64,000 nucleotides of DNA, from assembly GCF_026914185.1 (NCBI RefSeq), contig NC_070561.1:7130001-7194000 (forward strand), written 5' to 3'. This document shows positions 23,569 through 34,700 of the stretch, one piece after another. Under the pieces are notes generated by a model. The model was not told the origin of the DNA. It saw only the letters and a list, made by a program, of their open reading frames with translations, and did not search any database. This stretch comes from Puccinia triticina. Taxonomy: Eukaryota; Basidiomycota; Pucciniomycetes; Pucciniales; Pucciniaceae. Positions within the stretch are counted from its first letter, which is position 1. Every line of letters begins with the position of its first letter. Position numbers and translations under genes: made by a program.

Positions 23569-25427
23569 TCAGCTTTTCTCTGAAACAAATGATATCAGGT
23601 CGATCGGAAACAATGGACGGACTTTCGGGGTGATGATGATGACCGTTTGGCACGGAATCTCGAGCCAATCGGTTTTTTCAAACGTCAAAGGTTCGGACGC
23701 AATCAGCACGATCCTCTCTCTCTTGTCGCACTTTTTCTATAAGGAAAACGACCAGAGCAGAGTAAGAAGAGTGAGAGGAATGCAATGAGATGAGCGAGAG
23801 AGAGGGAGACGGACCATTCGGTATTGAGCGGCTTCGAGAGGGCCCTGGCATTCATCGGAGTTGACGCGAGGACTGCCGTCGAGAGCAGTAGCGGCCTCGA
23901 AGGAAGTGCCGGTGGAGAAATAGAGGCTTGCGGCTTCGTCGGTCGAGCTGTTGACGTATCGTGTCGCGACCACGCTATGGCCATCGGTGACCGCAAAGTT
24001 CAAGAGCGACGGCTCAGTGATCCCCGCTTGGATACAAAGCTCCCGGATCCGCTTGATCGTCTGGAGCATCGTCTCTTTTAGTAATGTGTACGGAAACGAA
24101 ACCGATTTCGGATCGGCTACCTGCCCATCCATCCAGTCCACAATTCCATCATTTTCTGTGACTTTTAGCTCAGTAGGTCAGCGGAAATATTACTGACCTT
24201 GCTCAATTCATTCAAGAATAAAGCAAATGCCCATTCCGAATCGGTGTTGCCTAGACAAACAATTCCCAAGCATTATTAGAATCAAATTGGTGTTGTTTCT
24301 TTCAATGAACCGAGATCTGTTCTTGGGGGGTTGCTGACCCTGAGGAAAGTGGAAGAATTCATCGGACAATCCGCTCTGCAGTTCCCGCTTGAAGTTCTTG
24401 AAGCTAGCGATATGACCTGGAACATAACAATCACTTTCAATAGAACTCAGCGGAGTCAATTTGGGTTAGCTTGGTACTCACCATTGTGCATCCATAGTAA
24501 TGAGCCATATATCTGTATAAACAATAAATACCAACAGTTAGCGATAAGGTTGATTGGATTAAATTTCTTGATTGCTTACCCATGGATGACAGTTCTCTTC
24601 ACTCAGCGCTCCTGAAGTACTAGCTCTGACATGAGCACTTGATGAAACATCGTCCCCATGATAAAAACAGCCCGATGAAACAGAAGTATTTAAATGAATG
24701 TGCCTATCAGAAGAAATCAGAGAATCGAAAGATTAGGAATAAATGAGCTTACAAGACCAGGGGAGAACAGATCTTTTCAGCCAAACGATGCAGATTTCGA
24801 TTCGCTATATAGTGAAGAAGAAGATCGATGAATGTGTGATGAGCATTATACAATAATGAATTGAGAGTCAAGGGGGAGAGAGAGAGAAATGACTGACACC
24901 AGGCGGGAGTAATAGCTTGAAAGACGCAAGGGGTTGAGTTTTCGACATCAGGATCGTACCAGCCTAGTAGATAATTGAATTTTGCCAACAGTTTGAGTGC
25001 CAATAGATATCCGTGTTACAAGATCATCCCAGAGCTTTGCTTACCTACTCCGAATCCATCGGCATTAACTGGTCTGGCATCTAGGTTTCGGCAAGAAAAA
25101 TTCAGCGACAAGATGCTTGAGAGCCTATGGTTTCTGTGATGAAGATCCATAAGGATGGTGGATATTGACCTAATCGTAATCTGCTGTCAAAGGCCTGGTT
25201 GATGATAGAGCTAGAGTTAAATTTGGCGGAAGAGTTAGTCACTGGATAGGATTTTGATAAATCTGAAGCAGGAGGGTCTGCTCAACTGGGATGGCTTCGT
25301 GATCAGATGGGCAAGAACGATAGGCTCGCCCTTGAAGATAAGAAGCCTGATAGACACAACAAATGTCAGCATGGAATGAGTGAGTCAATGAGTGTGGTAT
25401 GCGGTTGGATGCTGCTGACCTGCACAT
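23569..25427 (-). CDS. DUG3: DUG3-type class II glutamine amidotransferase
   Basis: An intron-rich gene. Exon 1 is only 8 nt (25427-25420, ATG TGC AG) and encodes Met-Cys-Arg, placing the N-terminal nucleophile cysteine at position 2. Exons 25346-25287, 25210-25170, 25080-25045 and 24963-24898 follow in phase and give LLIFKGEPIVLAHLITKPS, HSIINQAFDSRLRLDA, RPVNADGFGVGWYDPD and VFQAITPAW. Later exons give LHRLAEKICSPLV, AHVRASTSGALSEENCHPW, the MHNG motif, TDSEWAFALFLNEL, LLNFAVTDGHSVVATRYV, STDEAASLYF and finally IVLIASEPLTFEKTDWLEIP before TGA at 23571-23569. Introns are mostly 50-80 nt. In yeast Dug3 works with Dug2 in cytosolic glutathione breakdown. All readable exons are open, so the gene looks functional. 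Exact borders of some middle exons are by eye. A LINE lies about 210 bp upstream of the start. Confidence 0.92.
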
Positions 25428-25843
25428 GAACGAGCCGGAGATAGTTGTCTGGGGATGTTATGTCTTGATATCCTGCGCTTCGAAGTTGTTGATGGTATGA
25501 TGACCGTGGTTTGTGATTATGTCGTTGATGCTCCGGCTGGCCCGCATAGACTCCGATCACGCCTGCCATCCCCCGGGGGTCACCGGGAGATCGGCTGACA
25601 TCCGGCTGGGCTGAGTGGGGAGCAGAGAGGACCCTGGAGAGGGGCTTCTTCCTTCTTATTATATGTCACCACCCTATTCTCACTCGTCCAAACACATTAT
25701 CCTAAAAATTACCCACAACACTCAGCACTCCTCCACCTCCAAACCACTTCCCACCACTCCGTCTGCAATTCAATAGAGCACTAGCCCCGCTCTCCTCCCT
25801 TCCCCTTCCATCAACCCACAGCGTTCATCAGTCTCTCCAACCC

Positions 25844-27127
25844 ATGCCAACCCCCCTGCTCCCGCAGGGCGGAGGCCCCACGACTAGCAACGACATGTCC
25901 GTTATGGACATGTACGTTGCTGAGGGCTCCCTGCCTGTCGTCGAAAGCCATCTAGAGGAAAAGTTAACAAAACTGGTTGACACGTTGATCCCTAGACTGG
26001 AAAGTCTCGAGAAGGCTGTTTCTGGTCAGGTTACCAAACCAGCCGGAGCAGCCCGAGCGGACACCTTCAACACCCTCCTAGTGAGGATCGAAGAGATAGC
26101 GGCAAATTTGACCAGATTAGAGAAGAAGGTAGAGACTTTGTCTCTACCTCACTCTCCTAGCGTGATGGCTCATGCAGCTGCTAAGCCGAGCAACTTGCCT
26201 CCTAGACCAGCCCCTCTCTACTCGGAGAAGGCGGCCGGGACCTCCGGGCCCGGGGTGGCTAAGACATTACCGCCGGTTCCCCCCTCATCGTACATAAACA
26301 GGTTTAAGTTAGGGCAGGTTGTGATCAGGAAGAAATTTGATCAACCCAAACCCTTCGAAGGCCTGACAGCGGCAGTCATATGCCAAAAAATTAATGAAGC
26401 GTTGGCTTTTGCTAAAGCGACCGTCGATAATGAAGCTATCAAGGTAAAAGCTGTGGCACAGTTCCCCAATGGGGATGTCAAAATCTTTACTAAAGACCGT
26501 CGAGCGGCCAAATGGCTACTAGATAATAAGCACCTATGGACCGAGAAGGCTGATCCGGTTTTTATCACATCCCAAGTAGCTCACCCGGTCCTCCTCCACT
26601 CCTGCCCCACCAGCTTTGAAGTTGACAACAAAGCGCACGTCGAGCTACTATGCAAACAAAATGACATTGATCCGAAGGAAATTCAAAAAATTCGCTGGCT
26701 CCTCAGCCCCAAAGGAACGGGTAAGGCCTCCAGCACACTCCTGATTTACTTCTTAGACAGACGATTAGCTCTTGAAATCGAAAGAGCAGGGCTATGCTAC
26801 AATAGTTTGCACCTCAAAGGGCAACACTATCTTCAGGGCCCTAAGCAATGCTATAATTGCCTGGCTGTGGGCCATCTAGCCCACTCCTGTAAGGAGAAGC
26901 CGCTCTGCTCGAGATGCGGGGCGGGACACAACTCAGCATCCTGCGAGGAAATGGAAGACTCCTGCAGAAGCTGTCAACGCTGTCTCCGAGTTGACCGTAA
27001 ATCCTCCTCCACCATTGACTTATCTGACCCTAAATACGATCACTCCCCCTTCAGCAATGCTTGCCCAATCAGAGCTAAAGAAGTTGAGAAATTATCAAAA
27101 GATAAAAATTTTAACCCTTGTCAATGA
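25844..27127 (+). CDS. LINE ORF1, gag-like RNA-binding protein
   Basis: 427 residues. The N-terminal half has a predicted coiled-coil-like stretch (residues about 20-110, leucine-rich ESLEKAV and LTRLEKKVETL). The C-terminal part carries CCHC knuckles: CYNCLAVGHLAHSC (C-x2-C-x4-H-x4-C) followed by CSRCGAGHNSASC and a cysteine pair CRSCQRC. Such proteins bind the element RNA to form the RNP that delivers the reverse transcriptase to the target. The first ATG of the element was taken as start. The stop codon overlaps the ORF2 start as ATGA, suggesting termination-reinitiation coupling. Confidence 0.9.
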   Translation: MPTPLLPQGGGPTTSNDMSVMDMYVAEGSLPVVESHLEEKLTKLVDTLIPRLESLEKAVSGQVTKPAGAARADTFNTLLVRIEEIAANLTRLEKKVETLSLPHSPSVMAHAAAKPSNLPPRPAPLYSEKAAGTSGPGVAKTLPPVPPSSYINRFKLGQVVIRKKFDQPKPFEGLTAAVICQKINEALAFAKATVDNEAIKVKAVAQFPNGDVKIFTKDRRAAKWLLDNKHLWTEKADPVFITSQVAHPVLLHSCPTSFEVDNKAHVELLCKQNDIDPKEIQKIRWLLSPKGTGKASSTLLIYFLDRRLALEIERAGLCYNSLHLKGQHYLQGPKQCYNCLAVGHLAHSCKEKPLCSRCGAGHNSASCEEMEDSCRSCQRCLRVDRKSSSTIDLSDPKYDHSPFSNACPIRAKEVEKLSKDKNFNPCQ

Positions 27128-30100
27128 TAGGTACAACTCCTGCAACCCCCACCCATGAACTTCCTTCCGAAAACCTCAACACCATACACTCTTTACCTTC
27201 CAATTTCACCAGAACCTTTAATCCACACTCTACCGAGCAATCCCCTTTTTCCTTCTCCCTCCTCCAACTCAATTGCCATAATAGAAAAGACACCACGCTT
27301 AGTGTCCTACAATGTGAATCTTCCTCCCTTGCTCTCCTACTTCAAGAACCCTGGACTAACCCCATCGACCATCCTCCACCTACTCATCCTAATTGGTACC
27401 GCGTTTCACCCATTGATCAGCCCAGCTCCAGAGAAGACAGACCTAGATGCTGCATATACATCAATAAATCTTTACCCAGCCATCATTTCCATAGACTGCC
27501 AGACAATTCTAAATTTCTCACGGCGGTATCCATCACTGTCCACACCAATAACCCCCTCCACTCTGAAGATTTCCACATACTCTCACTCTATAATCCCCCA
27601 TCTACTTTCTGTGCTATTCCCACGCTAAGAGATTGGCTGAACACAAACAATTGCCGCCATACCCCCTCCATTCTTATGATGGACTCAAATCTCCATAACC
27701 CTTGTTGGAATCCCCCCAACTACCGTCACACACACTCGACCTCCAAAGATCTAATCAAGCTTTGCGGACAAAAGGGTTTCTTTCTGGCCTCGCCAGCTGG
27801 CATACCCACTTTCCTGAGCCCAAAAGGGGCTCAAACCACTATAGATTTATGTTGGATTAACACCCGATGCCGGCAGCGTGTGCAACATTGTAGAGTTGCG
27901 CTAGACAATCACGCATCTGATCACCAACCGATCCTCCTCTCTGTCTTGCTAGACGGGAAAATACATCAGCCCCAGGCTAAAAGAGGCATCGAGCCTGAGA
28001 AGCTCGACAAAGCACAATTCAGAGCAGATCTGAAAGAAGCTATCCAATCCATCCCCCTCCCACATTCCTCCGATCCTGTCTCATCCATAGACAAAGCGGT
28101 GTCCCGTTTGACATCCGGTATCCAGGACTGCCACTTGAAACAGGGTGCATCCCCTTGGAGAGGCCAAGTCAGGGCAAAATCGTGGTGGGTGCCCCACATT
28201 CTGGGGCCGCTAGTCGCCAATCGAAACAAAGCTCGCAGGTGGATGATCTTATCCAACTCAGCCGAAGCACGGGAATGCTATTATGCCTGGCAACTCGCCT
28301 TCAAACAGAAGGTGGAAGAGTTGAAGCTACTCCACTGGCGAAGATTCCTAGCTAGAACAGGAGATGCCTCGGCGTTTCAGGCATATAAATTCACAAAAGC
28401 AAAACAGTCCAGTACGGTTGAACCACTCTACCGAGCCGACAAAACGCTAAGCACTGATGTAGCCGAACAGGCTGAATTACTGTTCAAAGGCACATCGGTC
28501 ATTGATTCAATCTGCGATCTTGCAGACATTCCTCCAAGGGAATTGGAAACTCCTCTCAGGAGCTTCCCACCAATTACTCTTGCAGAGGTGAACCGCTCCA
28601 TAGACTCTCTCCCTACAAAGAAAGCGGTGGGCCCGGACACCATCCCTAACGAGCTCCTTCAGATGGGAAAAGACCAGCTTTCCCCTTTTCTCACGCCCCT
28701 GTTTAACGCTTGCTTAAGGCAAGGCCACTTCCCCAAGGGATGGAGGTCTGCTGTGACGGCTATCATTCAAAAAGCCGGGAAGTCCGATTACAGCGACCCC
28801 AATGCCTATCGCCCCATCGCGCTCTTGTGCACCTTGGGTAAACTCTTTGAAAAGATTCTTAACGAACGCCTAATCCACTGGATTGAAACCAAAGAGGTCC
28901 TCCCCCAAGGTCATATGGGCGGAAGGCGGGGCCGTAACCTAATAGATGCTCTGGTGGTTTTCACCTCGTGGGTGAAACACCAATGGCGAAGAGGTAAAAT
29001 AGTTGCCGGTTTATTCTTAGATGTAAAGTCCGCCTACCCGTCGGTATATGTGACCCGTCTAATAGACCGCCTCCACCAACTCCCTTGCCCTGAATACTTG
29101 ATACCGGTGATCTCCTCCTTCCTTACTGAAAGATCTACCTCCATTCGGATGGGGGACTATGTATCATCCCCTTTCTCAGTAAGGGAAGGCCTCCCACAAG
29201 GCTCCCCTCTATCTGTCACCCTGTACATCTTGTACAATAGTGGATTACTACTCCACAGCAAATGCTCTCTGGAAGAATCCAGGATCTCCATAGGCTATGT
29301 AGATGACATTGTCCATCTAGCAGCCGCTGACTCCATGGAAAAAGCGGTGACAATGCTCCAGGAAGACGCCTCTCGCTCCCTGGAATGGGGCAGGAAGTTC
29401 GGAGCCATCTTTGATCCCAAAAAAGCTGTACTGATGTTATTCTCTTGTAAGCCGCTTTCGCCCCCATCCTTTGACTTTGATGGCCACACCCACACTTTCC
29501 AGAAAACGACCAGATGGTTAGGCATCATTCTTGACCAAAGGCTCACTTTCTCTGAACACCTGAAGAAGGTCAAATCAACAGGCGACCTCACCATCATGCA
29601 GCTCAGCCGAGTCATAAAATCAACTTACGGTTTGAACACAGGACTGGCGAGGAGATTGGTTGTGTCAGTGTTGTACTCAAGGATACTTTTTGGCAGTATC
29701 ATATGGTACAACAAAAAGAACGCCAAGTCGGTGGCTCAAACTCTTGAAGGCCTGTATCACCAGGCTTGCCGACTAATCACAGGCCTGTTCAGACAAACTC
29801 CCCTGCCTTTTGTCAGGAAAAGCAGCGGGCTGAAGTCTCCACTCGAAGTCCATCTTCGCAACTCTCACTTCTATATGCTCCGCGCGTTGACATATCCCCC
29901 CCCTCATCCTGTACTCCACATCTTACAAAAGGAACTGACAGAAGAGCCACCTTCTTTCCCGAGCCCCGTCCATCTAATCCTGACACCAAACAGTCTTTAC
30001 AGTTTCCCAGTAAACCAGATGGAAACCATTTGCCCGGTTCCGGTCCCAGCTTGGATTGAACCAATTGCAGTGATCCATAACTTGAGGGATAAACGAGCCG

Positions 30101-31068
30101 ATGTGATACAGCGCATTCCACAGCAGATACGCCAAGAGATGCAAGACGGGGCCCTAGTCATCTTTACGGACGGCTCTTGGATACACGACAAGGGAGCGGG
30201 GGTGGCAGCAGTGGCCCACCCTTCCGAGAAAAGCAAGGCGGCCTCTATCGTCCCAGCGGACTTCATTTCTAATTTCGAGGCTGAGCTCATAGGAATCAGA
30301 CTTGCCGTAAATCTAGCACAAGAAACCCTTGAGGCTGACCATTCGCAGGACATAACGGCGGTAGCCATCTTCTGCGATAACCAGGGAGCCCTAATGCTCT
30401 CTGCAGACCCGCGGTCCCAATCACCAGGACAACACCTTTACACTGACAACTTCTTTCGTATGAAGCTTTTAGGACTCCCGGTCAGGCTCTACTGGTGCCC
30501 CGGTCACGAGGGCATTGTGGCTAACAAAAAAGCAGATACCCTTGCAAAAGAGGCAGCTACAAGAGTATCCACCTTGCAGGACGATGCTAATTTTTTGGTG
30601 TTGGTACCAAAGAGCCTAGCCAAGTTACGACAATACACCCGGACTCAAATACAGCTTTCCGAAGACGGGTTGTTGGACAAATCCCAACGCTTTCCCTACT
30701 CTAAAGACTGCACAAAACTAGTACAAGCCTTAGACCAACAGGAAAAGGGATTGGCAGCAACAATCTTTCAGCTCAGGGCGGATCATGCTCCCCTGAATAA
30801 TTTTCTGTTTAAAATAAAAAACATTTTAGATCCACGATGTACTAACTGCTTTGTCCAAGAGAATGCAGCACACTTCCTTATGTTTTGCAACAGGTATAAG
30901 AAAGCCCGAGCGGTTCTCAAACAATCCCTACGGCGATCAAAGTGTGGAGCAAACCTGGACTCTTTCCGGTCAATCATGGACAATCCCAAAGCAATGGTTG
31001 CAGTGTCCGAGTATATCTTGGCAACTAATCGGTTCCCAAACATCCGGAAATACATCTTGGCGGCGTAA
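27124..31068 (+). CDS. LINE ORF2, endonuclease-reverse transcriptase-RNase H
   Basis: About 1314 residues from the ATG at 27124. Domains in order: an EEP-type endonuclease (FSLLQLNCHN, LLLQEP, MMDSNLHNPCW, and the C-terminal SDHQPILL, residues about 40-280); reverse transcriptase (KAVGPDTIPNELL, NAYRPIALLCTLGKLFEKIL, LFLDVKSAYPSV, EGLPQGSPLS, GYVDDIVHL, residues about 500-760); an RNase H (IFTDGSWIHDKGAG, FEAELIGIRLAV, IFCDNQGAL, WCPGHEGIVANKKADTLAKEA, residues about 1015-1150) with its acidic residues present; and a C-terminal cysteine-histidine motif (CTNCFVQENAAHFLMFC). It nicks DNA and primes reverse transcription at the target. The RNase H and two-ORF plan fit Tad- or I-group elements. 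No stop or frameshift is seen. Confidence 0.95.
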   Translation: MIGTTPATPTHELPSENLNTIHSLPSNFTRTFNPHSTEQSPFSFSLLQLNCHNRKDTTLSVLQCESSSLALLLQEPWTNPIDHPPPTHPNWYRVSPIDQPSSREDRPRCCIYINKSLPSHHFHRLPDNSKFLTAVSITVHTNNPLHSEDFHILSLYNPPSTFCAIPTLRDWLNTNNCRHTPSILMMDSNLHNPCWNPPNYRHTHSTSKDLIKLCGQKGFFLASPAGIPTFLSPKGAQTTIDLCWINTRCRQRVQHCRVALDNHASDHQPILLSVLLDGKIHQPQAKRGIEPEKLDKAQFRADLKEAIQSIPLPHSSDPVSSIDKAVSRLTSGIQDCHLKQGASPWRGQVRAKSWWVPHILGPLVANRNKARRWMILSNSAEARECYYAWQLAFKQKVEELKLLHWRRFLARTGDASAFQAYKFTKAKQSSTVEPLYRADKTLSTDVAEQAELLFKGTSVIDSICDLADIPPRELETPLRSFPPITLAEVNRSIDSLPTKKAVGPDTIPNELLQMGKDQLSPFLTPLFNACLRQGHFPKGWRSAVTAIIQKAGKSDYSDPNAYRPIALLCTLGKLFEKILNERLIHWIETKEVLPQGHMGGRRGRNLIDALVVFTSWVKHQWRRGKIVAGLFLDVKSAYPSVYVTRLIDRLHQLPCPEYLIPVISSFLTERSTSIRMGDYVSSPFSVREGLPQGSPLSVTLYILYNSGLLLHSKCSLEESRISIGYVDDIVHLAAADSMEKAVTMLQEDASRSLEWGRKFGAIFDPKKAVLMLFSCKPLSPPSFDFDGHTHTFQKTTRWLGIILDQRLTFSEHLKKVKSTGDLTIMQLSRVIKSTYGLNTGLARRLVVSVLYSRILFGSIIWYNKKNAKSVAQTLEGLYHQACRLITGLFRQTPLPFVRKSSGLKSPLEVHLRNSHFYMLRALTYPPPHPVLHILQKELTEEPPSFPSPVHLILTPNSLYSFPVNQMETICPVPVPAWIEPIAVIHNLRDKRADVIQRIPQQIRQEMQDGALVIFTDGSWIHDKGAGVAAVAHPSEKSKAASIVPADFISNFEAELIGIRLAVNLAQETLEADHSQDITAVAIFCDNQGALMLSADPRSQSPGQHLYTDNFFRMKLLGLPVRLYWCPGHEGIVANKKADTLAKEAATRVSTLQDDANFLVLVPKSLAKLRQYTRTQIQLSEDGLLDKSQRFPYSKDCTKLVQALDQQEKGLAATIFQLRADHAPLNNFLFKIKNILDPRCTNCFVQENAAHFLMFCNRYKKARAVLKQSLRRSKCGANLDSFRSIMDNPKAMVAVSEYILATNRFPNIRKYILAA

Positions 31069-31678
31069 ACCATAGGACCTTTCTCCTCTTTCTCATGTGC
31101 TCTGTTACACTCCATATTTCTATTTAAAATATCCCTGATTCTTTTTTCTTTTTCTTTAGCGACCATCTTAAATTCCATTTTTCAACAAGGTTGTATGTGC
31201 TAGCGATGGACTAGGGAGCCTATCCCTGACTCCCTGAAGACCGATGGACCTCGGGTTATTGGGGGATAATCCGAGGATCCGCTTTTCAGTAGCAGCGACA
31301 GGTTGTGGGGGCCTCGACGCACTCTGAACACTCAATCTTCTGGTGGGATGGGACGATGGGCTGGGCTTTCCGAACTCCAAAGCATCTAAATCCCCTTCCC
31401 TTTCTCTTACTATGTTTTTTTGTTGTTTCCCGCTCTCTTCCCACTCAGTTTATTTTATTAAATTTGCAGAGTCTTTAGTTTTATTTCCTCTTCCTTTACT
31501 TCCGTTACCTTCACATTCTCTTCTTTTCATCCTTTTTCTATACACAATAGCTTCACACATTATTGGCCGCCTCATCATTTAGTTTCCTGGCGTTCATATG
31601 AATACTTTAGAAGATACTATTTGTATATACATAACCCATAGCAGATAAATAGTGCGGCATGTGAAATCAATAGCACTT

Positions 31679-31709
<31 letters not shown>

Positions 31710-31718
31710 CCTGGAAAC

Positions 31719-34700
31719 TAGGGATGAAACCGGGTCGGGTTCGGGTCGGAAAACAGTGCCCAAACCCGACCCGGATATAATTGCGGGTCGGGGCGGGTCG
31801 GGTTGGATTCAGGTTAGCACTGCCCAAACCCGACCCTGCTTTTGATGAAGTCGGGTCCGGGTTGGGGCAGGTCGGGTCGCGGGTCAGGAATCGGGTCAAG
31901 CCATATTTATGGCTGAAAGACATGCCAACAGCTCATGGAAATCATTTAATCAATCTCATTCTTATTTATTCAATCTAATTCTGTATATATAACATGATAT
32001 CCATATTTTTTCAATGAATGTAAAAGAGTTTGAATAAAAAAACATAAGGACTTATACTATATCAGTCGGAGTCAAGCTCAGATTCTTCAGGCTGTTGGTC
32101 AGAGAGGCCCTCCTTGGTTCTAATCCAATCTTGCCCGCAGACAAGGGCTTCGAGTGTTTCGGGATTCAGCCGATTTCTAGACGGGCTGAGCACTCCGCCC
32201 CCAGTTGAGAAGGCTGACTCGGATGCTATTGATGTCATTGGTGCTATTAAGAAGTACCTTGCCAGTTTTGAAAGGGTTGGGAATCGGACTGCGTTGGTTT
32301 TCCACCAATTGAGGATATCGAACGACGGAGTATTGACGGCAACTGTGCCTTCTTGCAAATAGAGATCAAGTTCTGCTGTAGTCGTGACCATTGGTACAGT
32401 CTTTGTCATCTTGCTTGCAAGGTACTCCTTGAAGCAACTTTCCTTGATGTCTTCAAACGTATTTTTAGAATCTAAAGCCGTAGTTGTACTATTGTTGATT
32501 GATTGAAAGCCTTGAGAGGCATTCAAAGTGTTTGTTTAGGGTTTTGCGTTGGAGGCGAGCTCGTTGAACAAGTTGTAGAGTCTTTTTGTTATGCCATCAA
32601 TTTTTTTTGGAACTTCACATTTGTCTGTGTCCGAATCACAGTTTTTGAGGAGCAGAAACTCAATGAGCGAAAGCTTGTATCGCGGGTCAAAGACAAGGAA
32701 GATTGCGGCTGACTCTTCAGGGTTTTTCCAATATTTGTTGTACTTTTCTTGCATTGGTTCCACTAGATCACAAATTTCAGTTGGTCCGGATTGAAGAACA
32801 TCGTTCAGCTTCTTTTTGATTCTAACTATGTTCACGTAAAGCATGTGGGCTGTTGGACAATGAGTCATGCACAGCTTCATTGTTGCTGCGGGTTTGAGAA
32901 TAAACAATTGAAAATGAGTACATGATTCAAATGGATAGAGTAAATAAAATGAATGTATCTACTAACCAGTGTTGAATATAGAAAGAAAATCTTTCATTGC
33001 TGAGATCTCCTCCCACTCTTTGGCAGCAGGACAGTTGTTATAGTTTGCATCTTGCAGGGCTAGATTCTCAAAGGCCTCTTGGTAGGGTATAGACAAATTG
33101 AGCATATGAAATGTTGAGTTCCAGCGCGTTGGCACATCAAGTACTGGCTGGGCTAGATTTCCACCTCTTTGAATTGTCGCTTTCAGGAGGGGGTACTTCT
33201 GATATATTGGACAGATTCTCAAATCTTGCTGATGGCGGGAGAGAGTTGATGCAAACCATCTTTGACAATCAAGTTGATGATGTGTGCAGCGCATCGCACA
33301 TGGAAGAAATTCCCTTCCATTATTGGTGGGGATTGACTTTTGTCTTGAAGTAACTGTTTGACTCAAGCCACGGCGACATTGTTTGCAGCGGCGTTATCGA
33401 CAGTAATGAAAGAGACTTTATCGATAGCTTTCCATTCAAAAATCGCTGAGAAGAGCTGCTCAGCAATTAGCAATCCAGTGTGAGGTGGCGGAAGTTCTTT
33501 GAACAAGATGAGTTGCTTTTTAAGAGTCCAGTCGGACGAGAGGAAATGCGCTGAGATCACCATGTAGGGGGTTTGATTTGAAGCCGTCCAGAGGTCAGTT
33601 GTTAAGGCAATTTGATTTGCTTCGACAATCTCAAGGGCAATATCTGCTTTGGTTGAGTGATACATCTCCAAGATGTCTTTCTTGACGGTTATTCGACTAT
33701 AGAGTTTGAACTGAGGTTGTAAGCTTGCCACAAATTCCCTGAACAGCTTACTCTCAACCGACTTGAACAAACATTTGTCAGTAACAACCATCTTTGCAGG
33801 AAGATTGCGGGACTTCTGCTGAGAAAACACCCAATTGGCTGGTGTCGAATTCTTTGAGATTTGCAGCATAGTCTGCCTGCTTTGTGATCAATAAGAGGTG
33901 CATTGTTCGAGGTGTCGCCAAAGGTGTTTCGTTCTGCACGAGCTTTTGGCAGATAACTTTTGTTGGCAGTACCAACATTGTCCTCTTTTCTCTTCACCTG
34001 TTTCAACATTCAAACAAAATAAAAAGAACAAACATTAGACTTCTTTTGATTCAGACAAGATAGAAAGTAACAACCAACCTGCCCCACTGGGTTTGAAGTG
34101 GTTCCATATCTCGCTCGTGGTTTTACGCGGTTTTTGGCCTTGAGACAAACTTTTTTCTCCGGTTTGGGAAGCTTTGTCTGTCAAGCGGGGAGCTTTTTCT
34201 TGGGATTCACGGGGCTGACTGGGGTCCAGGACCTGGATGTTGTCTTTGGCCTCACTTTCAGTAGTTGCAGGTGGCTGGTGGTCTTGATCAATAGAGCCCT
34301 TGGCGTCGTTAGTTGCCCCGGTATCGTCTTTGGTTGAGGAGGGGATGTGCTTCTTGCGCTTGAGGGGGCGTACTTGTTGAGAGCGGGTCCTGGCCATGGT
34401 GAAGTCGTGTGGTAACGGGCCGGTAGCTGAGAGCGGCAGCCTGAGTATATGTACATATATTCAGTGCTGATGGGCCACGGCCCCGCAAACTATGATTGGT
34501 GGCCCAGTGGGAGCGCCGGCCGCGCAATTGATGTAGCCTGGGAGCGCGGGGCCACGTGTTTTACATGGGTACCTGCCTGCGGCGCGGGTCTGTAAACGTG
34601 TCAGCCTTAGAGATACATTAAGTATCCAAAAGACTGCAATAACTTAGTAAATAATAATAATTATTAAATTATTATTGCAGAATCAGATTCCTCATCAGAA

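Larger units (their letters stand above)
25639..31702 (+). mobile_element. non-LTR retrotransposon (Tad/I-like LINE), complete
   Basis: The element has a 205-bp 5' UTR, two overlapping ORFs, a 610-bp 3' UTR and a tail of about 25 A (31679-31703). The 13 bases AGAGGACCCTGGA stand directly before it (25626-25638) and directly after the A tract (31703-31715), a perfect target-site duplication. Both ORFs are open. Intact ORFs, long poly(A) and a perfect duplication mark a recent insertion. Confidence 0.95.

Noticed and set aside
24160..24185. A-box-like TTAGCTCAGTAGGTCAG suggesting a tRNA gene
   Set aside because: No B box follows at the right distance, and the bases belong to DUG3 intron sequence.
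25366..25569. ORF MAGVIGVYAGQ.. overlapping the DUG3 start
   Set aside because: The Met-Cys-Arg start in the 8-nt exon joins in phase to the conserved amidotransferase N-terminus, which this ORF does not. It could at most be an upstream ORF in the mRNA.
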